From Leptospiraceae bacterium (lineage in GTDB: Bacteria > Spirochaetota > Leptospiria > Leptospirales > Leptospiraceae): 25,891 nucleotides of DNA. This document shows positions 16,547-24,044 of this stretch, piece after piece. Within the stretch, counting starts at the first letter, position 1. Every line of letters begins with the position of its first letter. Where the stretch lies: NCBI GenBank assembly GCA_027485405.1, contig JAIXRB010000122.1, positions 1 through 25,891 on the forward strand, written 5' to 3'. The position numbers and the translations under genes were made by a program. The notes under the pieces are model-generated. The model had not been told where the DNA came from. It searched no databases and saw nothing but the letters and a program-made list of their open reading frames with translations.

Positions 16547-18582
16547 AGTACATCAGAAATATAGTAAACCTTTACCGGTTCTGCCTTTCCTTTTAGCATT
16601 AAGTCCTTTGTTTCATCGTATTTTATGTATTTATCGCCACCAGCGGCAAGAAATGCAGACTCAGAAACAACCACTCTACCAGGAGTTCCATGGCTTTCTA
16701 AACGTGCCGCCGTGTTAACAGCATCACCGATGACTGTGTAGTCCATACGTCGCATAGAACCTATATTTCCTACAATGGCTTCCCCGAAATTTACCCCAAT
16801 TCGGAGGCGGAAGGTATTGGGTGGAAGACCCAGTTTTTCGTTGATCTCGACCATCTTCTTCTGCATTTCAAAGGCACAGGCTATCGCATTGTAGGCATCA
16901 TCTGGAGATTGTTTCGGAGCACCCCAAAATGCCATAATGGCATCGCCAATGTATTTGTCTAAGGTTGCCGAATAATTAAAAATCAGCTCTGATAGATTTT
17001 CAAAAATTGTGTTTAGATTGCCCAAAACAACAGAGGGCGGATTTTTCTCTGAAAAAGTTGTAAATCCAACAATGTCTGAGAACAAAGTGGCTATCGGTCT
17101 TTCTTCGCCCCCGAGTTTGATTTGTTCGTTTACGATGGTTTCCATTACTTCAGGGGAGAAATAACGGGAAAGCCTGTCCTTTTCCTCTTTTTGCTTTTCG
17201 ACTAACTTTTTGGATTTAACCATGTTGTTGATGATAGAAAGAGCTACCGAAACAGAAAATCCAGCGAATGCATAGTCTTTGACATAAGTTTCGATGGGAT
17301 AAAAATCCAACTGCATCTGAACTAGAATGTCATTTAAAAGAAAAAGTCCCATAAACAAAAGCCCAAACGAGACGGATCCCATAGCAGGCGTTTTTCGTCC
17401 CAGGAAGATGATATAGATTAGAAAAAAGGAAAAAAGAACGGTTAAAAAAGACCAATAGTAAAAGAATTGATACAATTGGTAATAATTGGGAATCGCTAGA
17501 ACAGCCGCAAAAGCTAAGATTCCCAATACATCTATAAAACGGTTTAACCTTCGAACAATCCCTTCATGCACCTTTGAAAATTGCACAACAAAGTTAAATA
17601 AGAAATGGATTAAAAGGATCCAAGAAAGGTATTCCATTCGTTTGATCCAAATCCCGTTCGATAAGATGGAGTAAATGATTTGGCTCTGGGACAAGGTATT
17701 TACAGCCATAAAAAAGGAAGCTAACGCATAAAAAATGGTAGCTCGGTCTTCTTCGCGAAAGAGAAACTGCCAGTAAAGATAGAAACTTCCCAATAAAACA
17801 GTTAGAACGATTACAAAGATTTTTTTGAAATCGTTCCAGTATTCGGCTCGTTCTGAATAGCGAATGGACGAAATGTAAAATTTGTCTTGGGAAAGCCCAG
17901 GTAAAATGTGATACTTTGCATAGACTCTCACTGCTAGCACGTTCGGGCGGTCCGTATAAATCAAGTTATAAGGAATTCGGTAAAATCTAATTTTGTCAGG
18001 GAAAAGGTTTCTGTCTTCGAGTTCTGCATCGGGTGGTGTATCGTAGGAAAGTCCAGTGCTTCCAATGAATCTTCCGTTCCAATAAACGGCATCGGCTTGC
18101 CCGATTTGGCCTAACCTTACAGTCAAACTACGTGAACGAAATCGCTTTAGCAAGTCTTCGGTTGTGATATTTATCTCGGTTCTATACCACCCATATCCCT
18201 TGTGTTCTTTTCGATAGTCTTCGAACCCAGGAAAGTAAACTTCCCCGTCACCATCTTTTACCAGAGTCCAGGGAGTTTGGATCGAAAAACCAGACAGCCA
18301 GCCGTTTCTAGAACTAGTTGGAAGCTCAGACAAGGAGTTTGCATAAAACAGTTGATTAGTGAACTCAGCTTCGGGGTCTTCTATTTCTTCGCCGCCCGAT
18401 GGGGTTCTTTCTTCCAATTCGACTAGATCTGAATCGCCTGGGCGGAAACTCCATTTTTGCCCTTCTTTGCCGAAGCTCTTTTTTGAACGCAAATCTAAGA
18501 TGCTATTTGTGAAGACCACCTGAGAAAACAGGTTGGAAGTGAGAAAAAACAAGGAGTAAAAAACAAAAGAACGCAGAACCAT
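16537..18582 (-). CDS. Membrane-anchored receptor adenylate/guanylate cyclase
   Basis: 681-residue class III cyclase with an extracytoplasmic sensor. A signal peptide (MVLRSFVFYSLFFLTSNLFS) leads into a jelly-roll, glycosyl-hydrolase-like binding domain (about 95-225; GWYRTEINIT, LGQIGQADAVYWNGRFIGSTG). Seven to eight membrane segments follow (about 252-450), as in 7TMR-DISM receptors. A short coiled linker (457-472) leads to the catalytic domain (about 485-681). Catalytic residues are intact: metal D503 and D547, purine-selecting K543 and D614 (MDYTVIGD), N623 and R627. Lys/Asp predicts ATP as substrate. The N-terminal domain suggests recognition of a carbohydrate or similar periplasmic ligand. 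AAGGA lies seven bases before the ATG. It is divergent from the RNA methyltransferase by 43 bases. Confidence 0.9.
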   Translation of the reverse strand: MVLRSFVFYSLFFLTSNLFSQVVFTNSILDLRSKKSFGKEGQKWSFRPGDSDLVELEERTPSGGEEIEDPEAEFTNQLFYANSLSELPTSSRNGWLSGFSIQTPWTLVKDGDGEVYFPGFEDYRKEHKGYGWYRTEINITTEDLLKRFRSRSLTVRLGQIGQADAVYWNGRFIGSTGLSYDTPPDAELEDRNLFPDKIRFYRIPYNLIYTDRPNVLAVRVYAKYHILPGLSQDKFYISSIRYSERAEYWNDFKKIFVIVLTVLLGSFYLYWQFLFREEDRATIFYALASFFMAVNTLSQSQIIYSILSNGIWIKRMEYLSWILLIHFLFNFVVQFSKVHEGIVRRLNRFIDVLGILAFAAVLAIPNYYQLYQFFYYWSFLTVLFSFFLIYIIFLGRKTPAMGSVSFGLLFMGLFLLNDILVQMQLDFYPIETYVKDYAFAGFSVSVALSIINNMVKSKKLVEKQKEEKDRLSRYFSPEVMETIVNEQIKLGGEERPIATLFSDIVGFTTFSEKNPPSVVLGNLNTIFENLSELIFNYSATLDKYIGDAIMAFWGAPKQSPDDAYNAIACAFEMQKKMVEINEKLGLPPNTFRLRIGVNFGEAIVGNIGSMRRMDYTVIGDAVNTAARLESHGTPGRVVVSESAFLAAGGDKYIKYDETKDLMLKGKAEPVKVYYISDVLKK

Positions 18583-18625
18583 GCCAATATCCTTATACTA
18601 AATCGAGCTTTGGCAAGAAGAAAAC

Positions 18626-19948
18626 ATGGAAGAAATCGAAATCACTCACCTAACTGAAGGCTTAGAAGGTTCTGGGAGGCTGGCGTCAGGGAGGAACCTT
18701 ACATTTCCATTTACTTTTCCTGGGGATAGACTTGAGATCCAAATGATCCCAAAAAGGCGAAGAAAGGCAAGCGTTCAAGTGATCGGTTCTAAGTCGGTTC
18801 CGAGAACTACCGAGCCCGCTTGCCCTCATTTTAGCCATTGTGGGGGTTGTCTCGCCCAGCATATTCCCTATTCTACTCAATTTTCTCTCTTAACTGATCC
18901 ACTGATAATGTCCTACCAAAAAGAGCTCGGATTCTCACCCAATTTGATTCCAGCCTCTCGCCTCTACCAATACCGAAGTCGTATGGATTTTGCCATTTTT
19001 CCCAGGGAAAGGTTTGGGCTACGAGAGCGTGGAAACTTTCGTCGAATCGTTCCTATTGAATATTGCAGTCTCCAGAAGGAAAGTGCCAATTTAGAATGGG
19101 CACGGACCAGAGAACTGCTGAAAAGGTTTCCCAATTTGCCTTGGGATCGGAAAAGCCAAAGAGGCGGGCTAAAATACGTTACAATTCGTACGGCTGAGTT
19201 TCTCGAATCGCATGTAATCGTATTTACCTTTACAGAAGGATTTGAAACAGATGCAGAGTATTTGGAATTTCGGGAGGCCGCAGTCCAAGAGCTGAAATTT
19301 GAAAACCTTGTCTTTTGTTTTAATCGGTTTTCATCAGAAGTTTCTAGCTTTGGCAGACCCGTCGTTTTGCGAGGAGAGGCTGGCTACTCAGAAATCATTT
19401 TTGGTAAGAAGCTCTTTGTTCCCTTTGATTCTTTTTTTCAGCCAAATCTGTTAGGATTCCTTCCCATTTTAGAATTTATGAACAATAACCTCCCAAAGGA
19501 AAAACGCAGTTTCTGCGATATGTTTTGCGGAAATGGTTTTTTTAGCCAAATCTTGGGAGAGGGATTCTCCCGAATTGATTGCTTGGAGCTAAACCAAGCC
19601 AGTTTAAAAATTGCCGAGTCTTCACTCAAAGAATTGTATCCTCTGAGTCAGTTGAACTTCTACCTTTTGGACTTGCACAAAGCAGGGCTTCAACTTCCTA
19701 GTTCTGAACACCAGGTCTTGGTTGTCGATCCACCTAGGTCTGGGCTCGGGAGCTACGTTTCCAATTGGTTAAAAACCGCAAACGTGGAACATTTGTTCTA
19801 TGTATCCTGCAACCCTCATTCTCAGATTGAAGATTGTAAGAAATTTTTAGAATCGTTTGATTTCCAAGCTGGGATTCTGACGGACCCCTACCCCCATACC
19901 CCCCTTTTGGAATCGGTTCTTTACTTTCGGCGGAAACTCGCAAAATAA
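18626..19948 (+). CDS. RlmD/TrmA-family RNA 5-methyluridine methyltransferase
   Basis: SAM-dependent enzyme predicted to make m5U in 23S rRNA or tRNA, 440 residues. An N-terminal TRAM-like beta domain (1-55) is followed by the [4Fe-4S] site CPHFSHCGGC (C66, C72, C75) and the fourth ligand C147 (EYCSLQ). The Rossmann domain shows FQPN (Q272), the SAM loop DMFCGNGFFS (298-307), ELN, DPPRSGL (368-374) and catalytic C395 in VSCNP. All catalytic parts are present. RlmD, RlmC-like and TrmFO-replacing paralogues cannot be told apart by eye. AAGAAG precedes the ATG closely. Confidence 0.9.
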   Translation: MEEIEITHLTEGLEGSGRLASGRNLTFPFTFPGDRLEIQMIPKRRRKASVQVIGSKSVPRTTEPACPHFSHCGGCLAQHIPYSTQFSLLTDPLIMSYQKELGFSPNLIPASRLYQYRSRMDFAIFPRERFGLRERGNFRRIVPIEYCSLQKESANLEWARTRELLKRFPNLPWDRKSQRGGLKYVTIRTAEFLESHVIVFTFTEGFETDAEYLEFREAAVQELKFENLVFCFNRFSSEVSSFGRPVVLRGEAGYSEIIFGKKLFVPFDSFFQPNLLGFLPILEFMNNNLPKEKRSFCDMFCGNGFFSQILGEGFSRIDCLELNQASLKIAESSLKELYPLSQLNFYLLDLHKAGLQLPSSEHQVLVVDPPRSGLGSYVSNWLKTANVEHLFYVSCNPHSQIEDCKKFLESFDFQAGILTDPYPHTPLLESVLYFRRKLAK

Positions 19949-19999
19949 TCCATCTAGAGAATCCGCATCCCTTCCGAAATTGGAAATAGGAGTCTTAGA

Positions 20000-21121
20000 A
20001 TGCATCGATTTAAAATTAGTCTCGTTTTGGGTTTATTGGCTTTGGTGGGCTGTCGCTCTGTCTTAGTCCCGCAATACATTCCTTCTGATTCCAGTCTCCG
20101 ATTTTCCAAGGTGCGAGTTTTTCTTTCGGAAGCCAAAGAAGAAGAGATCTTCAAATCAGAATCCACCTTAGAAGTCTATGATGCAAACGACCTTCTAATA
20201 AAAAAGGCTTTCGGATTTGTCAGTATCAACCCACTTTCTTTAAAAGCCCCAGTTCGTTTGATTTCAGGAGATGGGATTATCGAATACAACGGAACCCGAT
20301 ACCGAGGCGAAATCCAATTGAAGCCAGAGAATGGAAAGGTTCTGGTTCTAAACCTCGTTGAATTAGAAGCCTATTTGGCGAGCGTTGTCCCTTCTGAGAT
20401 GCCTGCTTCTTGGCCCGCCGAAGCCTTAAAAGCACAAGCAATTTGTGCTAGAACTTATGTTTTGCGAGAGATGATTGGGAAAAAGAACAAAGCCTGGGAC
20501 GTGGACACAACAACCAACTCGCAAGTTTACAAGGGAGTTGCAAAAGAAAATCCTAAGTCTACTGCGGCAGTAGAGGAAACGGCGGGTCTCATCTTAGTTC
20601 ACAATGGAATTCCGATCCAGAGCTTTTTCCATTCCAATAGCGGGGGAATCACAGAAGACCCCAAGAATGTCTGGGGCAACTCGGTAGACTATCTAACGAG
20701 CATTCGTTCCGACTATGACAAAGTGGGAGACAACTATGCCTGGGAAGAGAAAATAAAATCCAGTCAAATGGACAGTGCCTTAGCCTCTTTGGGCATCGGT
20801 CAAATCCAAGACATTGTGGTCGTCAATCGGTTTCCTTCGGCAAGAGTAGAAGCTCTTGAGATCCAAGGGAGCAACGGAACGAAACAGATCAAAGGTGTTG
20901 AATTTAGAAAACTTTTAGGTCAAACAAAACTCAAATCCACTCGTTTTGGAATTCGAAAGGAAGACGAAACTACTTTCTATATCAAAGGACTGGGTTCTGG
21001 TCATGGAGTCGGGCTTTCTCAGTGGGGTAGCTTTGCCATGGCAAAAGAGAACAAAAATTTTAGTGAAATCCTGAGCTACTATTACAAAGGAGTAGACTTC
21101 GCTAGAATCCAAACGAACTAA
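20000..21121 (+). CDS. SpoIID/LytB-domain lipoprotein (peptidoglycan lytic transglycosylase or amidase enhancer)
   Basis: Predicted cell-wall-acting lipoprotein, 373 residues. The signal peptide ends at lipobox LVGC (C18). The SpoIID core shows LNLVELEAYLASVVPSEMP, with catalytic-type E133, then SWPAEALKAQAICARTYV. Downstream are DTTTNSQVYKG, FFHSNSGGITE and the closing LGSGHGVGLSQWG. Homologues outside spore-formers cleave denuded glycan strands or stimulate amidases during septum or wall remodelling; sporulation is not implied. TAGGAG lies eight bases before the ATG. It follows the methyltransferase by 51 bases. Confidence 0.9.
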   Translation: MHRFKISLVLGLLALVGCRSVLVPQYIPSDSSLRFSKVRVFLSEAKEEEIFKSESTLEVYDANDLLIKKAFGFVSINPLSLKAPVRLISGDGIIEYNGTRYRGEIQLKPENGKVLVLNLVELEAYLASVVPSEMPASWPAEALKAQAICARTYVLREMIGKKNKAWDVDTTTNSQVYKGVAKENPKSTAAVEETAGLILVHNGIPIQSFFHSNSGGITEDPKNVWGNSVDYLTSIRSDYDKVGDNYAWEEKIKSSQMDSALASLGIGQIQDIVVVNRFPSARVEALEIQGSNGTKQIKGVEFRKLLGQTKLKSTRFGIRKEDETTFYIKGLGSGHGVGLSQWGSFAMAKENKNFSEILSYYYKGVDFARIQTN

Positions 21122-21172
21122 ATCTCTCTTTTTTGTTTTACCGAAAGACTCTCTAGGAAATCCTAGGAGCAG

Positions 21173-22015
21173 ATGGCAACTGTTGACGAATATCTGCTCC
21201 AAATTAGAGACCTGACGATAGTACCGCCAGTGTTGATGTCGGTTTTGTCCATCCAAGATGACAACGAAGTCTCCTTTGGAGAGATCGAAAAAAAAGTGCA
21301 AACCGACCAAGTGCTAGTTGCACGATTACTCAAACTCGCCAACTCCCCCTTCTTTTCTCGGGGCAATGCCGTTGCCAACATGAAACAAGTCATTACCCGA
21401 CTTGGTTTCAAAACGGTTCGATCAATGGTTGCTATGGCAATGACCGATTCCCTATTCAGCAAAGGAAATTATAAAAAATTTAGAGACGAAGTTTGGGATC
21501 ATTCGATCGCAAAAGGCATTTATGCCCAAATGCTTTGTGAACAAAAGAAACTAAAAAAAGAGGCAGAGCTAAGCCTAACCTGTGGTTTGATGCAGGACTT
21601 AGGTAAAATTGTTTTGAATACAATTGATAGGCAAAAGTACGTGGAAGTTCTCGTTGCTTACCAAACCTCCGATGATACAATCTTATCTTGCGAAAAGAAA
21701 GCCTTTGAAGTAGATTCCATGGAAATGGGTGTGGGAGCCGCTAAGCTCTGGAAACTTCCTGCTCCCGTGATAGAAACAATGGAAGAAAAATCACAAACCT
21801 TAGAAAACCAGAAAACACTCACGAAAGCGATTGAGTTTGGTGGTCTTTTGGCGAGACTTTCTGGGCACGGAAAAATGGAAATTGATACTTTGGATCGATT
21901 TAAAAATTACGCTCAGTTTTTTGAGATAAACCCTGATTCTTTGGAAACTTACCCCAAAGAAGCCGGGGAAAAACTTCTAAAAAACGAGCTCTATCAGTTC
22001 TGCGCATCTCTCTGA
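21173..22015 (+). CDS. HDOD-domain signalling protein
   Basis: A 280-residue cytoplasmic HDOD protein, a non-catalytic relative of HD hydrolases used in signalling scaffolds. Typical stretches are LTIVPPVLMSVL, VARLLKLANSPFFSR, VITRLGFKTVRSMVAMAM, HSIAKGIYAQML and CGLMQDLGKIVL. The HD pair has become Q141-D142, so metal-dependent phosphohydrolase activity is unlikely. AGGAG lies close before the ATG. Its last 22 bases overlap the 3' end of the opposite-strand cyclase gene, and both deal with signalling. The partner is unknown. Confidence 0.9.
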   Translation: MATVDEYLLQIRDLTIVPPVLMSVLSIQDDNEVSFGEIEKKVQTDQVLVARLLKLANSPFFSRGNAVANMKQVITRLGFKTVRSMVAMAMTDSLFSKGNYKKFRDEVWDHSIAKGIYAQMLCEQKKLKKEAELSLTCGLMQDLGKIVLNTIDRQKYVEVLVAYQTSDDTILSCEKKAFEVDSMEMGVGAAKLWKLPAPVIETMEEKSQTLENQKTLTKAIEFGGLLARLSGHGKMEIDTLDRFKNYAQFFEINPDSLETYPKEAGEKLLKNELYQFCASL

Positions 22016-23238
22016 GTCACTGAAATCATTTTATGTAAGCCCGACTTTCCTTTGATAGCCGTTGGGACTAGTTCTTTGTACGAATACTTTTTAGCATAGT
22101 CGTTGGGCAGACGAGCATAAAAATCCTCAGAAATCAAAACTTCCATAGGTTTTGCCATGGACTCGAGCCTGCTCGCCATATTCACAGTGTCACCGACAGC
22201 GGTATAGGATAGCTTTTGAAAAGAGCCAACATTGCCAACGACCACATCTCCAGAAGCAATTCCAATCCCTATCTGAGGTACAAAACCGTACAAAGACTCC
22301 CATTTGGGTTGCCAGAGTTCAAAGACTTGGATCATTTCCATAGCGCAATCGATCGCGTCTTCTCTGTGGTTTGGTCTTTCCACGGGAGCTCCAAAAAGAC
22401 ACATGATCGAGTCGCCTATGTACTTATCGATCATCCCGTTGTAACCCAATATAACCTCTGTCATAGCCGTAAAATACTCGTTCAAGAAGGAAATAACCTG
22501 TTGTGGATTCTGTTTCTCCGATAGAGACGTATAACCTCTGATATCTGAAAATAGGACTGAAATTTCGGATGTTTTACCTCTTTGGTCTAAACTCAAAGTA
22601 TTGTTCAATAGACTTTCTACAACAGAAGGATCAACATACATACCAAAAACGTTTTGCATCTTCTTCTTTTCTAGGTCTAATCTAGCTTTTTCTTGGTATT
22701 CTAATTCTAGGTCTTTTTTGAATTGTTTGATCATCGAATTCAAATCGTGGATTTCGTTTTGGCTAACTCCATACATGTCTTGAAACCTACGAAGCGAATC
22801 GTCGATCTGTTTAGAGATTACTTTTTTGCGATAGATCTCTCGGAAAAGATTTCGAAAGCGAGACTCCAATAGGGATTTTTTAATTCTCTTTTTGGAAAAA
22901 AATTCATTCACCCCCATTTCAAAGCATTGGACCGGTAGCTTTTTATCACTGCTTTGCGAAAAAACCACAAGAGGCATTTCATGTGGTCCCGCTAATTCCA
23001 CTAACTCTTCTAAGACTTCCAATTGTGTCTGGGAGTTATCGGGGAAATCTAGTTCCGTTATCAAAAGATCATAATGACCTTTTTTGATTTCCTCAACTCC
23101 ATTTGCATAGATGGATTTCCATATGATTTCGATATAACTGCCAAACCAAGTTTGGAGGTATTTTTGGATAGATTGGAAGGCCTTTTGGCTAGGTTCAATG
23201 TAGAGAATTCTGACGAGTTCTTCGTTGTCGATATCCAT
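21994..23238 (-). CDS. Adenylate/guanylate cyclase with degenerate response-regulator receiver
   Basis: 414-residue soluble cyclase. A receiver-like domain (about 8-125) has lost the phosphoacceptor: Glu62 occupies the Asp site in DLLITELDFPD, and the acidic pocket reads IEPS. A coiled-coil linker (about 140-200) leads to the catalytic domain (about 225-414). Metal residues D232 and D276, K272, N353 and R357 are intact, but the second purine-selecting position (usually Asp) is Ser344 (KLSYTAVGD). Thr or Ser here recalls class IIIb, bicarbonate-responsive cyclases. ATG 23238 is chosen because GGGG lies about six bases upstream and it follows the previous stop (23241-23243) by two bases; a TTG at 23256 is less likely. 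It is the last gene of the hydrogenase-like operon. Confidence 0.86.
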   Translation of the reverse strand: MDIDNEELVRILYIEPSQKAFQSIQKYLQTWFGSYIEIIWKSIYANGVEEIKKGHYDLLITELDFPDNSQTQLEVLEELVELAGPHEMPLVVFSQSSDKKLPVQCFEMGVNEFFSKKRIKKSLLESRFRNLFREIYRKKVISKQIDDSLRRFQDMYGVSQNEIHDLNSMIKQFKKDLELEYQEKARLDLEKKKMQNVFGMYVDPSVVESLLNNTLSLDQRGKTSEISVLFSDIRGYTSLSEKQNPQQVISFLNEYFTAMTEVILGYNGMIDKYIGDSIMCLFGAPVERPNHREDAIDCAMEMIQVFELWQPKWESLYGFVPQIGIGIASGDVVVGNVGSFQKLSYTAVGDTVNMASRLESMAKPMEVLISEDFYARLPNDYAKKYSYKELVPTAIKGKSGLHKMISVTQRDAQN

Positions 23239-23240
23239 GT

Positions 23241-24044
23241 CTACCCCTGTCTCCAATTTGCCAGAGCGGATTGAAAAGAAAACGAAAATCTACCCAAAAA
23301 ATAACGAAATGCCTGTAAAACGACATCGGGCCTGGGAGGATCTCCCGCAATAAATAAATTGGGAACAGTTGGGCATTTTCCTTGGGGGTAAAGACCGCCA
23401 GAGATGGCTTCCGTACCGCAGGCGATCAGAGCTTTGGGTTCGGGCATAACTTCCCAAGCGGTTTCAATGGGAATTTCCATTTTGGGGGAAATGGGTCCAG
23501 AGAATAGCAATACATCGGCATGTTTTGGGCTCGCGACGGAACGAATGCCCTCTCTTTCCGAATCAAATACTGAGTTAAAGGATGCGTTCAATTCACACTC
23601 TACAGAATTGTTTCCGCCAGCCGCTACTTCGCGATACAGAAAACCGGACTTTGCAGTCAGGGCTTGGAATTCCAAATCTGGTTTTGAAAAAGGAGGCTCG
23701 GGTTCTGGAGTAAATCTTCCTGAATCGAAAGTGATTTGAAGAGCCTTGCGACTTCGGCTAAAAACATAATTGAATCCTGAGTTTTCCAGATTACCCTCGG
23801 GACAAAAGGCAACACATTCCCCGCATTGGATACAAGCTCCATAATCAAAAGCAAGTTGTGTTTCACTTAACTTATCTATTGCTTTGGTCGGGCAAAGAGT
23901 AACACAATCCTGACATGTTTTGCAGTCTTTGTCTAGTTTAGGAAGGGGGATTCCCCTTGCCTTTGGATGAACTGGTTTTGCCTTACTCCAATCTGAAACT
24001 TGAGATTTAGAAAAAATATTGATCCACTCTAAAAGATTTTTCAT
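23241..24044 (-). CDS. Fused 2x[4Fe-4S] ferredoxin and hydrogenase small-subunit-like protein (HycF/NuoI + HycG/NuoB)
   Basis: A 267-residue fusion. Residues 38-85 carry two intact ferredoxin motifs, CKTCQDCVTLCP (C41, C44, C47, C51) and CIQCGECVAFCP (C71, C74, C77, C81), as in NuoI/HycF. Residues 130-255 align with HycG/NuoB (SVASPKHADVLLFSGPI, GDPPRPDVVLQAFRYFLG). The four ligands of the proximal cluster seem lost: the GGCNGCE position reads GGNNSVE, the third Cys site is near E212, and GCPPTP is GDPPRP (D235). C150, C209 and C224 remain nearby, so a shifted cluster is not excluded. The ATG overlaps the large-subunit stop (ATGA). It should sit at the cytoplasmic face of a membrane complex. 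Confidence 0.8.
   Translation of the reverse strand: MKNLLEWINIFSKSQVSDWSKAKPVHPKARGIPLPKLDKDCKTCQDCVTLCPTKAIDKLSETQLAFDYGACIQCGECVAFCPEGNLENSGFNYVFSRSRKALQITFDSGRFTPEPEPPFSKPDLEFQALTAKSGFLYREVAAGGNNSVECELNASFNSVFDSEREGIRSVASPKHADVLLFSGPISPKMEIPIETAWEVMPEPKALIACGTEAISGGLYPQGKCPTVPNLFIAGDPPRPDVVLQAFRYFLGRFSFSFQSALANWRQG

Noticed and set aside
20000..21121. Sporulation gene
   Set aside because: The SpoIID domain is common in non-sporulating bacteria, and this one is a lipoprotein with no other sporulation gene nearby.
21153..21166. Hairpin CTAGGA-AA-TCCTAG as a riboswitch or terminator before the HDOD gene
   Set aside because: The stem is short, the loop is too tight, there is no T-run, and part of it is simply the AGGAG ribosome binding site.
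23239..23256. TTG start six codons upstream of the third cyclase
   Set aside because: It overlaps the upstream gene and has a poorer context than ATG 23238, which follows GGGG at a normal distance.
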